NCBI RefSeq assembly: GCF_900142525.1
Contig: NZ_FRBD01000018.1
Coordinates: 52,180 to 116,179 of the forward strand
Direction: 5' to 3'
Origin: Xylanibacter ruminicola
GTDB lineage: Bacteria > Bacteroidota > Bacteroidia > Bacteroidales > Bacteroidaceae
DNA length: 64,000 nt
Below are positions 52,081-60,340 of the stretch, piece by piece. Made by a program: the position numbers and the translations under genes. The number at the start of each line of letters is the position of its first letter. Positions within the stretch are counted from its first letter, which is position 1. A model generated the notes under the pieces. That model was not told the origin of the DNA. It worked only from the letters and a program-made list of their open reading frames with translations, and ran no database searches.

Positions 52081-54002
52081 CGTCCCAGTTTCTTAGCTAC
52101 TTCTCTGAACAATCCATTTACATCTTCAAGTTCTTCCATAATAGCTCTAAAATTCTCCTTATTATCTTTTAAAGCTTTATTCAGCTCCTCTACTTTTTCT
52201 TTCAGACAATAATAACGGAAATCGAGCACCAGATGTTCCACATGTTGACGCAATCCACCTTCACGCTCCTGAGGTTGGAAGCCCTTACTTAGCTGATATC
52301 GGTCTACTGCCATCTCTGCAGCTACTGAACTAATCTCATAATCGGTATGACGAGTCAGATATTCCTCTGCCTTGAATCCATCTTCGCCGCTATGAGCCAG
52401 GACCTCTTGCAAAATTCTGTTGTATACGGGATTGATGAAACTAAGACGATCTGCGCTGAGATCGAAGTCCACGAACTGTGCTACACTAAAGTTTATTGTT
52501 TCTCCATCTTCAGTTGGTACGTTTTCGTAGATAATCTTCTCACCATCCCTTACAATCGACTTTATCAGCATCTCTTCAATCTGCTTAATTTGGTCAGTAA
52601 CGGTGGTAAGCCTAATAGCCATCGGCTTTCCTTCTTTCTCACGTTGCAGAGCTTCTTGGGCTTGTTCGCGATTATACTCTTTTTCTTTCTCCTCGCGGTC
52701 ATGACTTATCATGCCGTTCATAGAGTTTATAAGAGTGCTCTCCTGTAGTCCAAGTCGTTGAGATAATTTTGTGATATACTCATCGCGCAATATTTTTTCA
52801 TCAACTACAGATATACTCTTGACAATGCCTCCAATAGCCTCTGAACGTTTTACTGGATCGCTTACATTATCAACCGTTAGTCTGATCTTGAACGAAATAA
52901 AGTCCTCAGCATGCTCTTCGATATATGCCTTGAATTCTGTGGCAGAATGCTTGCGAGAGAAAGAATCTGGGTCGTCGCCATCAGGCAGCAACAGCACCTT
53001 TACCTTCATGCCCTCAGCCAGCAACATATCAGTTCCTCGCATCGCTGCATGTATACCAGCCTCATCGCCATCATACAGCAGAATGATGTTAGGGGTAAAG
53101 CGTCGCAGCAGTTTTATCTGATGCTTCGAGAGTGCCGTACCCGAGTTGGCTACCACATTCTCCAGCCCGCATTGGTGCATGGCTATCACATCGGTATAAC
53201 CCTCCACCATATACACGCAGTCTTCCTTGGCTATGGCTTTTTTGCCTTGATACAGTCCGTAAAGCTCACGCTCCTTGTGGTAGATTTCAGAGTCGGGCGA
53301 GTTCACATATTTCTGCTGCACGCCTTTGGTTCTGGCATCCAGCAGTCGTCCGCCAAAAGCCACCACCTTTCCGCTCACGTTGAACCAAGGAAATATCACA
53401 CGTCCTGCATATCTGTCGTAAACACCCTTTTCGCCCTTGATACAGAGTCCCGTCTTTATCAGAAACTCCTCCTTATATCCAGCCTTCTTCGCAGCCAAAT
53501 CAAGTGCATCGCGCTTATTCAGCGAGAAACCAAGATTAAACTTCTCGACAATATCGTCGCGGATGCCTCGACTGCGGAAATATTGTCGACCAATGGCCAC
53601 ACCATCAGGGTCGTTATTCAGCACATCCTTAAAGTAGTTCATCGCCCACTCGTTGACGATAAACATCGACTCGCGATCGCTCTGCTCCTGCTTTTCCTCG
53701 TCAGTCAGCTCCTTCTCCTGTATCTCGATGTTGTATTTCTTGGCCAACCATCGCAGCGCCTCAGGATAGGTTATCTGCTCGTGCTTCATCAGGAAGTTGA
53801 TGGCTGTTCCGCCCTCGCCACACGAGAAACACTTACATATCTGCTTGGTGGGCGACACCATGAACGATGGCGTCTTATCGTCGTGGAACGGGCACAAACC
53901 CTTATAGTTTACGCCCGACTTTCTAAGCGTAACAAACTCGCTCACCACATCTACGATGTTCGTGGCATCGAGTATCTTGTCAATCGTTTCTCTATCAATC
54001 AT
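52077..54002 (-). CDS. dnaG: DNA primase DnaG
   Basis: This 641-aa primase has the N-terminal zinc-binding domain (about 1-100; CPFHDDKTPSF...KCFSCGEGG with C-H-C-C ligands), the RNA polymerase domain (about 115-330) with the RNAP basic motif and the TOPRIM fold (VYMVEGYTDVIAMHQ, LLYDGDEAGIHA), and a C-terminal helicase-binding region (about 430-641). Length is normal. It lies between cls and the DMT_6 gene on the same strand. Confidence 0.97.
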   Translation of the reverse strand: MIDRETIDKILDATNIVDVVSEFVTLRKSGVNYKGLCPFHDDKTPSFMVSPTKQICKCFSCGEGGTAINFLMKHEQITYPEALRWLAKKYNIEIQEKELTDEEKQEQSDRESMFIVNEWAMNYFKDVLNNDPDGVAIGRQYFRSRGIRDDIVEKFNLGFSLNKRDALDLAAKKAGYKEEFLIKTGLCIKGEKGVYDRYAGRVIFPWFNVSGKVVAFGGRLLDARTKGVQQKYVNSPDSEIYHKERELYGLYQGKKAIAKEDCVYMVEGYTDVIAMHQCGLENVVANSGTALSKHQIKLLRRFTPNIILLYDGDEAGIHAAMRGTDMLLAEGMKVKVLLLPDGDDPDSFSRKHSATEFKAYIEEHAEDFISFKIRLTVDNVSDPVKRSEAIGGIVKSISVVDEKILRDEYITKLSQRLGLQESTLINSMNGMISHDREEKEKEYNREQAQEALQREKEGKPMAIRLTTVTDQIKQIEEMLIKSIVRDGEKIIYENVPTEDGETINFSVAQFVDFDLSADRLSFINPVYNRILQEVLAHSGEDGFKAEEYLTRHTDYEISSVAAEMAVDRYQLSKGFQPQEREGGLRQHVEHLVLDFRYYCLKEKVEELNKALKDNKENFRAIMEELEDVNGLFREVAKKLGR

Positions 54003-54005
54003 ACT

Positions 54006-54380
54006 TTATGGTTTCATAAAGACGAAGTAAACTGCTGCTACCAGACAGAGTGCCGCTGCTGCGTGATTCCAATGCAACTCCTCGTGCTGGAAAATGAAGT
54101 TGGCGATGATGGCAAACACCACCAGCGATATGCACTCCTGAATCACCTTAAGCTGCACCAGGTTGAACGGACCACCATTATCCACGAATCCGATGCGGTT
54201 GGCTGGAACCTGACAGCAATACTCGAAGAAGGCAATCACCCAAGAGAATGCAATCACCAGATACAACGGCCAATTAGTCGATACGCCAGTTTGTTGCAGA
54301 CGCAGATGACCATACCAGGCGAATGTCATAAACACATTGCTCATAATGAGCAGCAGGATAGTATAAATTCCGTTTGTCAT
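54006..54380 (-). CDS. DMT_6 family membrane protein
   Basis: This 124-aa protein has four hydrophobic segments (about 4-22, 36-55, 78-98, 104-122) and the family landmarks FAWYGHL, FEYCCQVPANRIG and LVQLKVIQE. It belongs to the DMT_6 branch of small drug/metabolite transporter-like proteins, of unknown substrate. It lies 3 bp upstream of dnaG and may be its first operon member. Confidence 0.9.
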   Translation of the reverse strand: MTNGIYTILLLIMSNVFMTFAWYGHLRLQQTGVSTNWPLYLVIAFSWVIAFFEYCCQVPANRIGFVDNGGPFNLVQLKVIQECISLVVFAIIANFIFQHEELHWNHAAAALCLVAAVYFVFMKP

Positions 54381-54478
54381 TTCTTCAATACATCACTAAC
54401 AATTACGGCTGCGAAATTACAAAAAAAAATCCAATCTACACAAAATAGACTGGAATTTTTCTATATTCACCCAAAGGC

Positions 54479-54512
54479 GTTCTGTCGAATGCGCCACACC
54501 GTTCTGTCGAAT
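54479..54512. repeat. Direct repeat GTTCTGTCGAAT x2
   Basis: Two identical 12-mers at 54479-54490 and 54501-54512, 22 bp apart, each followed two bases later by GCC. They lie at the edge of the iteron region. Confidence 0.7.
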
Positions 54513-54594
54513 TTGCCGCTCGGCTATGCCGCTTGGCTTATCCAAGAATGCACACAGCACAGAAAATTTACAGAAAAAAAGCAATTTCCTATTT

Positions 54595-54703
54595 AAACAC
54601 TACAAAATATAACACAAAATCCTGATTACAAGCGATTTATCAACTTCATAAACACTACTAAATACACTACTAAAACACTACAAAAACACTACCAAAACAC
54701 TAC
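54595..54703 (+). repeat. Left iteron array AAACACTAC
   Basis: Units AAACACTAC begin at 54595, 54650, 54662 (ATACACTAC), 54673, 54684 and 54695. The last four follow at 11-bp steps and the one before at 12 bp, so they lie on the same face of the helix. No gene is visible. Confidence 0.9.
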
Positions 54704-54787
54704 AAATTAATCAAAAACGATGCATTCATAGGCACACTAACAACATTTATATAGCGAATATGAATCTTTACCATTAATACTAATAGC

Positions 54788-54807
54788 AAAATTCTCTAGA
54801 GAATTTT
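54788..54807. repeat. Perfect 20-bp palindrome (first copy)
   Basis: AAAATTCTCTAGAGAATTTT. An 18-bp identical core recurs at 54854-54871. Confidence 0.92.
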
Positions 54808-54853
54808 GTCACAACTAGGTGTATCAGTCAAGTCTACTACGTGTCTCACAAGA

Positions 54854-54871
54854 AAATTCTCTAGAGAATTT
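54854..54871. repeat. Perfect 18-bp palindrome (second copy)
   Basis: AAATTCTCTAGAGAATTT, identical to the core of the first palindrome, whose centre is 65 bp away. Both lie between the two iteron arrays. Confidence 0.92.
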
Positions 54872-54946
54872 CACTACTACCACGTATCATAAATATTGCT
54901 ACTATGCATAAATATGTTTGCAAGATAGCGTATCAGCACAAATTTA

Positions 54947-55066
54947 GTAGGGTTTAGGTAGTGTTTTTGTAGTGTTTTTGTAGTGTTTTTGTAGCGTTTA
55001 CGGTAGTGTTTGCAAACTACATAACAGCCTAATACACAAGCAATTAAGCACACTATAGTAGTGTTT
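54947..55066 (-). repeat. Right iteron array GTAGTGTTT (inverse of the left array)
   Basis: Units begin at 54947 (GTAGGGTTT), 54958, 54969, 54980, 54991 (GTAGCGTTT), 55003 and 55058. Steps are 11 bp four times, then 12 bp, then a gap, mirroring the left array in sequence and spacing. The stretch 54381-55112 contains no credible gene. Confidence 0.9.
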
Positions 55067-55112
55067 GTACACACTTTTACAATTTACACCACAAAATTCT
55101 AATACGTTCGCG

Positions 55113-55577
55113 TTACACGTTGATGCCGTAGTTTTGTTTGACTTCGGCCATGACGAAGGTACTTTCGATGGCGCTGATGTTATCGATGTCGCCAAGTTTG
55201 TTGAGGACGAACTCCTGGTATTGTTTCATGTCGCGCGCGCGTACTTTTAATAAGTAATCGTAGGCTCCTGAGGTGTTGTAGCACTCAGTTACCTCTGGGA
55301 TACGCATGATACGGCGAGTGAAGGAGTCGGCCATCTCATGGTTAATCTGCTGGAGCTTTACCTTGCAGAAAACCAACAAGCCTTGATTTAATTTCTCTGG
55401 ATCGAGAATGGCAACATACTTCTTGATATACCCTTGACGTTCGAGGCGCTTTTGACGCTCAAAAACGGGTGTTGGGGTCAAATGTACCGCATCGGCCAGC
55501 TCTTTTGTGGTCAATTTGGCGTTTTTTTGCAGCGTTTTTAGTATCTGCAGGTCGGTTTCGTCTAAGATTTCAGCCAT
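55113..55577 (-). CDS. Lrp/AsnC-family transcriptional regulator
   Basis: This 154-aa protein has an N-terminal helix-turn-helix (about 6-60: LDETDLQILKTLQKNAKLTTKELADAVHLTPTPVFERQKRLERQGYI) and a C-terminal RAM ligand-binding domain (about 70-145, VTECYNTSGAYDYLLKVRARDM). Such regulators sense amino acids. It is divergent from metY and its promoter is within 60 bp of that of metY, so control of the sulfur amino acid genes is a reasonable inference. Confidence 0.95.
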   Translation of the reverse strand: MAEILDETDLQILKTLQKNAKLTTKELADAVHLTPTPVFERQKRLERQGYIKKYVAILDPEKLNQGLLVFCKVKLQQINHEMADSFTRRIMRIPEVTECYNTSGAYDYLLKVRARDMKQYQEFVLNKLGDIDNISAIESTFVMAEVKQNYGINV

Positions 55578-55678
55578 AATTTACTTATATTGAACATTGA
55601 AAATTGAACATTGAAGATTATTATTCTATTACGGGGCCTTTTAAAAGCCAATTTCGGAATATATTTCTTTATCGGCTG

Positions 55679-55686
55679 CAAATATA
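55679..55686 (-). promoter_or_regulatory. -7 box of the Lrp/AsnC gene
   Basis: TATATTTG followed by CAGCC on the minus strand, about 100 nt before the ATG. The leader contains short TTGAACATTGAA-like repeats at about 55590-55615. Confidence 0.6.
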
Positions 55687-55713
55687 GGGATATTTTCTGA
55701 ATTAAGCAAGAAA

Positions 55714-55745
55714 TTTGGAAGATATTTCTAAAGTTCGTACCTTTG
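55714..55745 (+). promoter_or_regulatory. Promoter of metY
   Basis: TTTG (55714-55717) lies exactly 20 nt before TACCTTTG (55738-55745). Confidence 0.75.
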
Positions 55746-55747
55746 CC

Positions 55748-55850
55748 GTCGAAAACAAGTTTCGACAGCGAGTACAGGCGGCGCCTCAGCAATTCGAACA
55801 AGTTCGATTGCATTCGGCTTGCACTGTCCTTGCACCAAGAAAAAAAACAA
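55748..55850 (+). promoter_or_regulatory. Structured leader of metY
   Basis: The roughly 135-nt leader holds two similar hairpins: GTCGAAA/TTTCGAC around ACAAG (55749-55767) and GCAATTCGAAC/GTTCGATTGC around AA (about 55788-55810), the second with a bulged T. Further short complementary pieces (ACAG/CTGT, AGGC/GCCT) follow. Its GC content is much higher than that of flanking DNA. It could be a regulatory leader; no known riboswitch class was recognised. Confidence 0.45.
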
Positions 55851-55885
55851 ATAATAACAATTAAATAAAAAGAAAGGATAAGATT

Positions 55886-57175
55886 ATGAGTACAAAGAAT
55901 TATCGTTTTGAGACATTGCAACTTCACGTAGGACAGGAACAGGCCGACCCAGCAACTGATGCTCGTGCCGTACCCATCTATCAGACTACATCTTACGTGT
56001 TCCGTAACTCACAGCACGCTGCCGACCGCTTCGGACTTCGCGATGCAGGTAACATCTATGGTCGACTGACCAACTCTACTCAGGGTGTGTTTGAGGATCG
56101 TGTTGCTGCCCTCGAGGGTGGTGTTGCAGGTTTGGCTGTAGCCTCTGGTGCTGCTGCTATCACCTACGCTCTGCAGAACATTGTTCAGGCTGGCGACCAC
56201 ATCGTAGCTGCCGATAACCTCTATGGTGGCTCATACAATCTGATTACCCATACACTTGCCACACAGGGCATCAGCAATACTATTATTAACGTAAACGACC
56301 TCGAGGCGCTGGAAGCAGCCATCAAACCAAACACCAAAGTGGTATATGCCGAGACATTCGGAAATCCAAACTCTGACGTGCTCGACCTGGAAGGCGTAGC
56401 AGCAGTAGCCCACAAGCACGGTATCCCATTCATCGTAGACAATACCTTTGGTACACCATACCTGATTCGTCCATTGGAGCACGGAGCCGACGTAGTTGTT
56501 CACTCAGCAACAAAGTTCCTTGGCGGACACGGAACATCACTTGGCGGAGTTATCGTAGACGGAGGAAAGTTTGACTGGAAGGCCAATCCCGATAAGTTCC
56601 CAACACTAGCCAAGCCCGATCCAAGCTATCACGGCATAGTTTTTGCTGATGCTGTTGGTGCAGCAGCTTATGTAACCCGCATCCGTGCCGTCATCCTGCG
56701 TGATACTGGTGCAGCCATCTCACCATTCAACGCATTCATACTGCTGCAGGGTGTTGAGACATTGAGTCTGCGTGTGGAGCGTCATGTAGAGAATGCGCTG
56801 AAGGTTGTTGACTTCCTAGCAAAGCATCCAAAGGTAGCAAAGGTTAATCACCCAGCACTCGAGAGTCATCATGACCACAAGCTCTATCAGAAGTACTTCC
56901 CTAATGGTGCTGGTTCGATCTTTACATTCGAGATTAAGGGCGGGCAGGAAGAGGCCTGGAAGTTTATCGATGCATTGCAGATTTTCTCTCTGCTGGCCAA
57001 CGTAGCCGACGTGAAGAGTCTGGTGATTCACCCATACACCACCACTCACTCACAGCTCTCGCCAGAGGAACTTGCTGAACAGCACATCACACCAGCAACA
57101 GTACGCCTGAGCATTGGTACAGAGCACATCGACGACATCATCGACGACCTAAAACAGGCACTTGACAAGATCTAA
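55886..57175 (+). CDS. metY: O-acetylhomoserine sulfhydrylase
   Basis: This 429-aa PLP enzyme (Cys/Met metabolism family) makes homocysteine from O-acetylhomoserine and sulfide. Motifs are YQTTSYVF, YGRLTNSTQ, ASGAAAITYAL, and Lys210 in HSATKFLGGHGTSLGG (Schiff base). Its length and N-terminal sequence (RFETLQLHVGQE) are those of MetY rather than MetB or MetC. It lies upstream of cysK, and both use sulfide, which fits a sulfur-assimilation pair. The gene begins with a long structured leader. Confidence 0.96.
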   Translation: MSTKNYRFETLQLHVGQEQADPATDARAVPIYQTTSYVFRNSQHAADRFGLRDAGNIYGRLTNSTQGVFEDRVAALEGGVAGLAVASGAAAITYALQNIVQAGDHIVAADNLYGGSYNLITHTLATQGISNTIINVNDLEALEAAIKPNTKVVYAETFGNPNSDVLDLEGVAAVAHKHGIPFIVDNTFGTPYLIRPLEHGADVVVHSATKFLGGHGTSLGGVIVDGGKFDWKANPDKFPTLAKPDPSYHGIVFADAVGAAAYVTRIRAVILRDTGAAISPFNAFILLQGVETLSLRVERHVENALKVVDFLAKHPKVAKVNHPALESHHDHKLYQKYFPNGAGSIFTFEIKGGQEEAWKFIDALQIFSLLANVADVKSLVIHPYTTTHSQLSPEELAEQHITPATVRLSIGTEHIDDIIDDLKQALDKI

Positions 57176-57194
57176 AATGGCCCAAAAAGATGAT

Positions 57195-57212
57195 ATACCA
57201 AACATTTGGTAT
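57195..57212. promoter_or_regulatory. 18-bp palindrome upstream of the cysK promoter
   Basis: ATACCAAA and TTTGGTAT with a CA centre. It lies 22 bp before the -33 box of cysK. The ATACC...GGTAT outline resembles sites bound by Rrf2-type regulators such as CymR, which is inference. Confidence 0.5.
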
Positions 57213-57234
57213 GAACAATGACATGATGGTGGGA

Positions 57235-57265
57235 TTGCGAGAATAAAAAAAAAGTTGTACTTTTG
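57235..57265 (+). promoter_or_regulatory. Promoter of cysK
   Basis: TTG (57235-57237) lies 20 nt before TACTTTTG (57258-57265), followed by CACCC. Confidence 0.72.
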
Positions 57266-57309
57266 CACCCAGAAACATAAAAGTTTAATATATAAAATGG
57301 TAAGGAATT

Positions 57310-58257
57310 ATGAGTAAAATTGCAAAACAACTGACTGAGCTTGTGGGTAATACCCCACTGCTTGAGCTCAACAAGTATTCACAGGCAAAGGGCGTTGAAA
57401 CCCCAGTAATTGCTAAAGTAGAGTTTTTCAACCCAGGCGGCAGCGTAAAGGATCGTATCGCCCTCGCAATGATCGAGGATGCCGAGGCTAAAGGAATCCT
57501 GAAACCAGACGCCACCATCATCGAACCAACCTCAGGAAACACGGGCGTAGGACTGGCACTGGTATCAGCCGTCAAAGGCTATCATCTTATCCTTACCATG
57601 CCTGAAACCATGAGCGTAGAGCGCCGCAACCTCGTAAAGGCCTATGGTGCTGAGGTTCGACTCACCTCTGGAAAGGACGGTATGCCAGGCGCCATCCGCG
57701 CTGCCGAGGAGTTACGCGACTCAATTCCAGGTGCAGTAATCCTGCAGCAGTTTGAGAACGGAGCCAACCCTGCTAAGCACTATGCCACAACAGGCCCAGA
57801 AATCTGGCGCGATACCGATGGAAAGGTTGACATCTTTATTGGCGGTGTAGGTACTGGAGGAACCATATCTGGTACTGGAAAGTTCCTGAAAGAGCAGAAT
57901 CCAAACGTAAAGATTATTGCAGTTGAGCCAAAGTCAAGCCCTGTGCTGAATGGCGGTCAGAGTGGTCCTCATAAGATTCAGGGTATCGGTGCTGGATTCA
58001 TCCCCAAGACATACGATGCAAGCGTTATCGACGAAGTATTTGATGTTGAGAACGATGATGCCATCCGCACAGGTCGTGAGGTAGCCCAGCAGGAAGGATT
58101 GCTGGTAGGTATCTCAGCAGGAGCAGCCCTCTACGCAGCCATCCAGGTGGCCAAGCGCCCAGAGAACAAGGGCAAGAAGATAGTAGTACTGCTGCCTGAT
58201 ACAGGCGAGCGCTATCTGAGCACAGTTCTCTATGCTTTCGAGGATTATCCACTATAA
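57310..58257 (+). CDS. cysK: Cysteine synthase (O-acetylserine sulfhydrylase)
   Basis: This 315-aa PLP enzyme makes cysteine from O-acetylserine and sulfide. Lys47 in NPGGSVKDR is the Schiff-base lysine; [11 protein letters not shown] binds the substrate and [13 protein letters not shown] the phosphate. The last residues are standard for CysK. Length is normal. It has its own promoter and terminator, 134 bp after metY. Confidence 0.97.
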   Translation: MSKIAKQLTELVGNTPLLELNKYSQAKGVETPVIAKVEFFNPGGSVKDRIALAMIEDAEAKGILKPDATIIEPTSGNTGVGLALVSAVKGYHLILTMPETMSVERRNLVKAYGAEVRLTSGKDGMPGAIRAAEELRDSIPGAVILQQFENGANPAKHYATTGPEIWRDTDGKVDIFIGGVGTGGTISGTGKFLKEQNPNVKIIAVEPKSSPVLNGGQSGPHKIQGIGAGFIPKTYDASVIDEVFDVENDDAIRTGREVAQQEGLLVGISAGAALYAAIQVAKRPENKGKKIVVLLPDTGERYLSTVLYAFEDYPL

Positions 58258-58285
58258 GAATAAATCAAAGAGAGAGATGAAAAAA

Positions 58286-58316
58286 GCCCGATGCTAGTTA
58301 TGGCGTCGGGCATTTT
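58286..58316 (+). terminator. Terminator of cysK
   Basis: GCCCGATGC (58286-58294) pairs with GCGTCGGGC (58303-58311, one G-U) and is followed by ATTTT; an A-run precedes it. Confidence 0.88.
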
Positions 58317-58392
58317 ATTGCACAAAATACCAGTTTTGTGCACATTTAGACTAATTTTGTGCATTTTATTTGGCTGTATGCATAAAAAGTAG

Positions 58393-58400
58393 TATTTTTG
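58393..58400 (+). promoter_or_regulatory. -7 box of the etfBA-acyl-CoA dehydrogenase operon
   Basis: TATTTTTG followed by CAGCC, 38 nt before the ATG at 58439. Confidence 0.6.
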
Positions 58401-58438
58401 CAGCCGATTTTGAAATTTCATTCACATTATTAATAAAT

Positions 58439-59311
58439 ATGGCTTTAAAGATTGTTGTGCTGGCCAAGCAAGTGCCAGACACCCGAAATGTGGGTAAGGA
58501 CGCAATGACTGCAGAAGGCACCGTAAACCGTGCTGCCCTACCCGCCATCTTCAATCCAGAAGATTTAAATGCCCTGGAGCAGGCCCTTCGCCTGAAGGAG
58601 CAGAACCCAGGCTCAACAGTAGGAATCCTCACGATGGGCCCTCCACGTGCAGGCGAAATCATCCGTCAGGGACTTTATCGTGGCGCAGATACAGGCTGGT
58701 TGCTCACCGACCGTCTCTTCGCTGGTGCTGATACCCTCGCTACATCTTACGCACTGGCTACTGCCATCAAGAAGATTGGCGATGTAGACATCGTGATTGG
58801 TGGTCGTCAGGCTATCGACGGTGATACCGCTCAGGTAGGTCCTCAGGTAGCTCAGAAACTGGGTCTCAACCAGGTAACTTATGCTGAGGAGGTTCTCTCA
58901 GTAAAGGATGGTAAGGCAACCATCAAGCGCGTCATCGACGGTGGTGTTGAGACTGTAGAGGCTCCTCTGCCTGTTGTTATCACCGTAAACGGAAGTGCAG
59001 CTCCTTGTCGTCCACAGAACGCTAAGCTGGTTATGAAGTACAAGCGCGCTACCTGCCCAATGGAGCGTCCTGCTGAGGGTACTGCTTACGACTATCTGTA
59101 CGATGAGCGCCCTGAGCTGACACTGAACCAGTGGAGTGTTGCCGATGTTGATGGCGACGTAAACCAGTGCGGTCTGAATGGCTCGCCCACAAAGGTTAAG
59201 GCTATTAAGAACATCGTGTTCCAGGCTAAGGAGTCGAAAACTTTGACGGCTTCAGATGCTGATATTGAGGGTATGATCAAAGAATTGTTGGAAGAGAAAA
59301 TCATTGGATAA
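58439..59311 (+). CDS. etfB: Electron transfer flavoprotein, beta subunit
   Basis: This 290-aa protein is the ETF beta subunit (AMP-binding), with LKIVVLAKQVPDTRN at the start, the family segment DALEQALRLKE (here LNALEQALRLKEQ), DIVIGGRQAIDGDTAQVGPQVAQ and LPVVITVNGSAAPCRPQ. It passes electrons from acyl-CoA dehydrogenase. It is somewhat longer than the usual 250-260 aa. The frame upstream from 58370 lies in the leader and is rejected. It is first in an operon with etfA, a small membrane gene and acyl-CoA dehydrogenase. Confidence 0.95.
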   Translation: MALKIVVLAKQVPDTRNVGKDAMTAEGTVNRAALPAIFNPEDLNALEQALRLKEQNPGSTVGILTMGPPRAGEIIRQGLYRGADTGWLLTDRLFAGADTLATSYALATAIKKIGDVDIVIGGRQAIDGDTAQVGPQVAQKLGLNQVTYAEEVLSVKDGKATIKRVIDGGVETVEAPLPVVITVNGSAAPCRPQNAKLVMKYKRATCPMERPAEGTAYDYLYDERPELTLNQWSVADVDGDVNQCGLNGSPTKVKAIKNIVFQAKESKTLTASDADIEGMIKELLEEKIIG

Positions 59312-59316
59312 GAGAT

Positions 59317-60339
59317 ATGAATAACGTATTTGTATATTGCGAAATAGAAGGTACTCAGGTACAGGAAGTATCTCAGGAGCTGCTGACCAAAGGTCGCAAG
59401 CTCGCCAATGAACTGAACGTAGAGCTCCACGCCATTGTTGCTGGTACAGACATCAAGGGTAAGGTTGAGGATCAGATTCTGCCTTATGGTGTTGACAAAC
59501 TGTTTGTTTTCGACGCTAAGGACCTGTTCCCTTACACCTCAGCTCCTCACACAGATATTCTGGTTAACCTCTTCAAGGAGGAGCAGCCACAGATCTGCTT
59601 GATGGGTGCTACCGTTATCGGTCGTGACCTTGGTCCACGTGTATCATCATCGCTGACCTCTGGTCTGACTGCTGACTGCACAGAGCTGGAGATTGGTCCT
59701 TTCGAGGATAAGAAGAATAACAAGACATACGAGAATCTGCTCTATCAGATTCGTCCTGCATTCGGTGGTAACATCGTAGCTACTATCGTGAACCCCGACC
59801 ATCGTCCACAGATGGCTACCGTTCGTAGCGGTGTTATGCAGAAGGCTCTGTACGAGGGCAAGGCTAAGGGTGAGGTTGTTTACCCAGAGGTAAGCAAATA
59901 TGTTAGCCCTGAGGCTTTCGTTGTAAAGGTACTCGACCACCACGTAGAGGCTGCAAAGCACAACCTGAAGGGTGCGCCAATCGTGGTTGCTGGTGGTTAC
60001 GGTATGGGTTCTAAGGAGAACTTCGACATGCTGTTCCAGTTGGCAAAGGTTCTGCATGGTGAGGTTGGTGGTTCTCGTGCCGCTGTTGATGCTGGCTGGT
60101 TGGATCACGACCGTCAGATTGGTCAGACAGGTGTTACCGTTCATCCGAAAGTATATATTGCCTGCGGTATCTCCGGTCAGATCCAGCACATCGCCGGTAT
60201 GCAGGATTCTGGTATCATCATCAGCATCAACTCTGACCCCGATGCTCCTATCAACCGCATCGCTGACTACGTGATTGTTGGTACCGTTGAGGAGGTTGTA
60301 CCAAAGCTGATCAAATATTATAAGCAGAACTCAAAATAA
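59317..60339 (+). CDS. etfA: Electron transfer flavoprotein, alpha subunit
   Basis: This 340-aa subunit binds FAD. The C-terminal FAD domain is clear: VVAGGYGMGSKENFDMLFQLAKVL, GGSRAAVDAGWLDHDRQIGQTG, YIACGISGQIQHIAGM and INSDPDAPINRIADYVIVG. It lies 5 bp after etfB and 1 bp before the next small gene, so co-translation is likely. Confidence 0.96.
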   Translation: MNNVFVYCEIEGTQVQEVSQELLTKGRKLANELNVELHAIVAGTDIKGKVEDQILPYGVDKLFVFDAKDLFPYTSAPHTDILVNLFKEEQPQICLMGATVIGRDLGPRVSSSLTSGLTADCTELEIGPFEDKKNNKTYENLLYQIRPAFGGNIVATIVNPDHRPQMATVRSGVMQKALYEGKAKGEVVYPEVSKYVSPEAFVVKVLDHHVEAAKHNLKGAPIVVAGGYGMGSKENFDMLFQLAKVLHGEVGGSRAAVDAGWLDHDRQIGQTGVTVHPKVYIACGISGQIQHIAGMQDSGIIISINSDPDAPINRIADYVIVGTVEEVVPKLIKYYKQNSK

Positions 60340-60340
60340 G

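Noticed and set aside
52911..54596. Long open frame (561 codons) on the plus strand opposite dnaG
   Set aside because: It is antisense to a clear DnaG over almost its full length, has no recognisable domains, and runs into the intergenic region. It is a shadow frame.
54595..55066. CRISPR array
   Set aside because: Units are 9-11 bp with no unique spacers of constant length, the two arrays are inverted, and no cas genes are present.
54877..55074. 65-codon minus-strand frame across the right iteron array
   Set aside because: Its central residues (KNTTKTLQKHY) are only the translation of the iterons, and no promoter or homologue is seen.
54381..55112. Chromosomal oriC
   Set aside because: No recognisable DnaA-box cluster (TTATCCACA type) is seen and dnaA is not adjacent; dnaG proximity alone is not evidence.
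55748..55885. SAM-I or SAM-II riboswitch before metY
   Set aside because: The conserved core and kink-turn/pseudoknot sequences could not be identified, so it is reported only as a structured leader.
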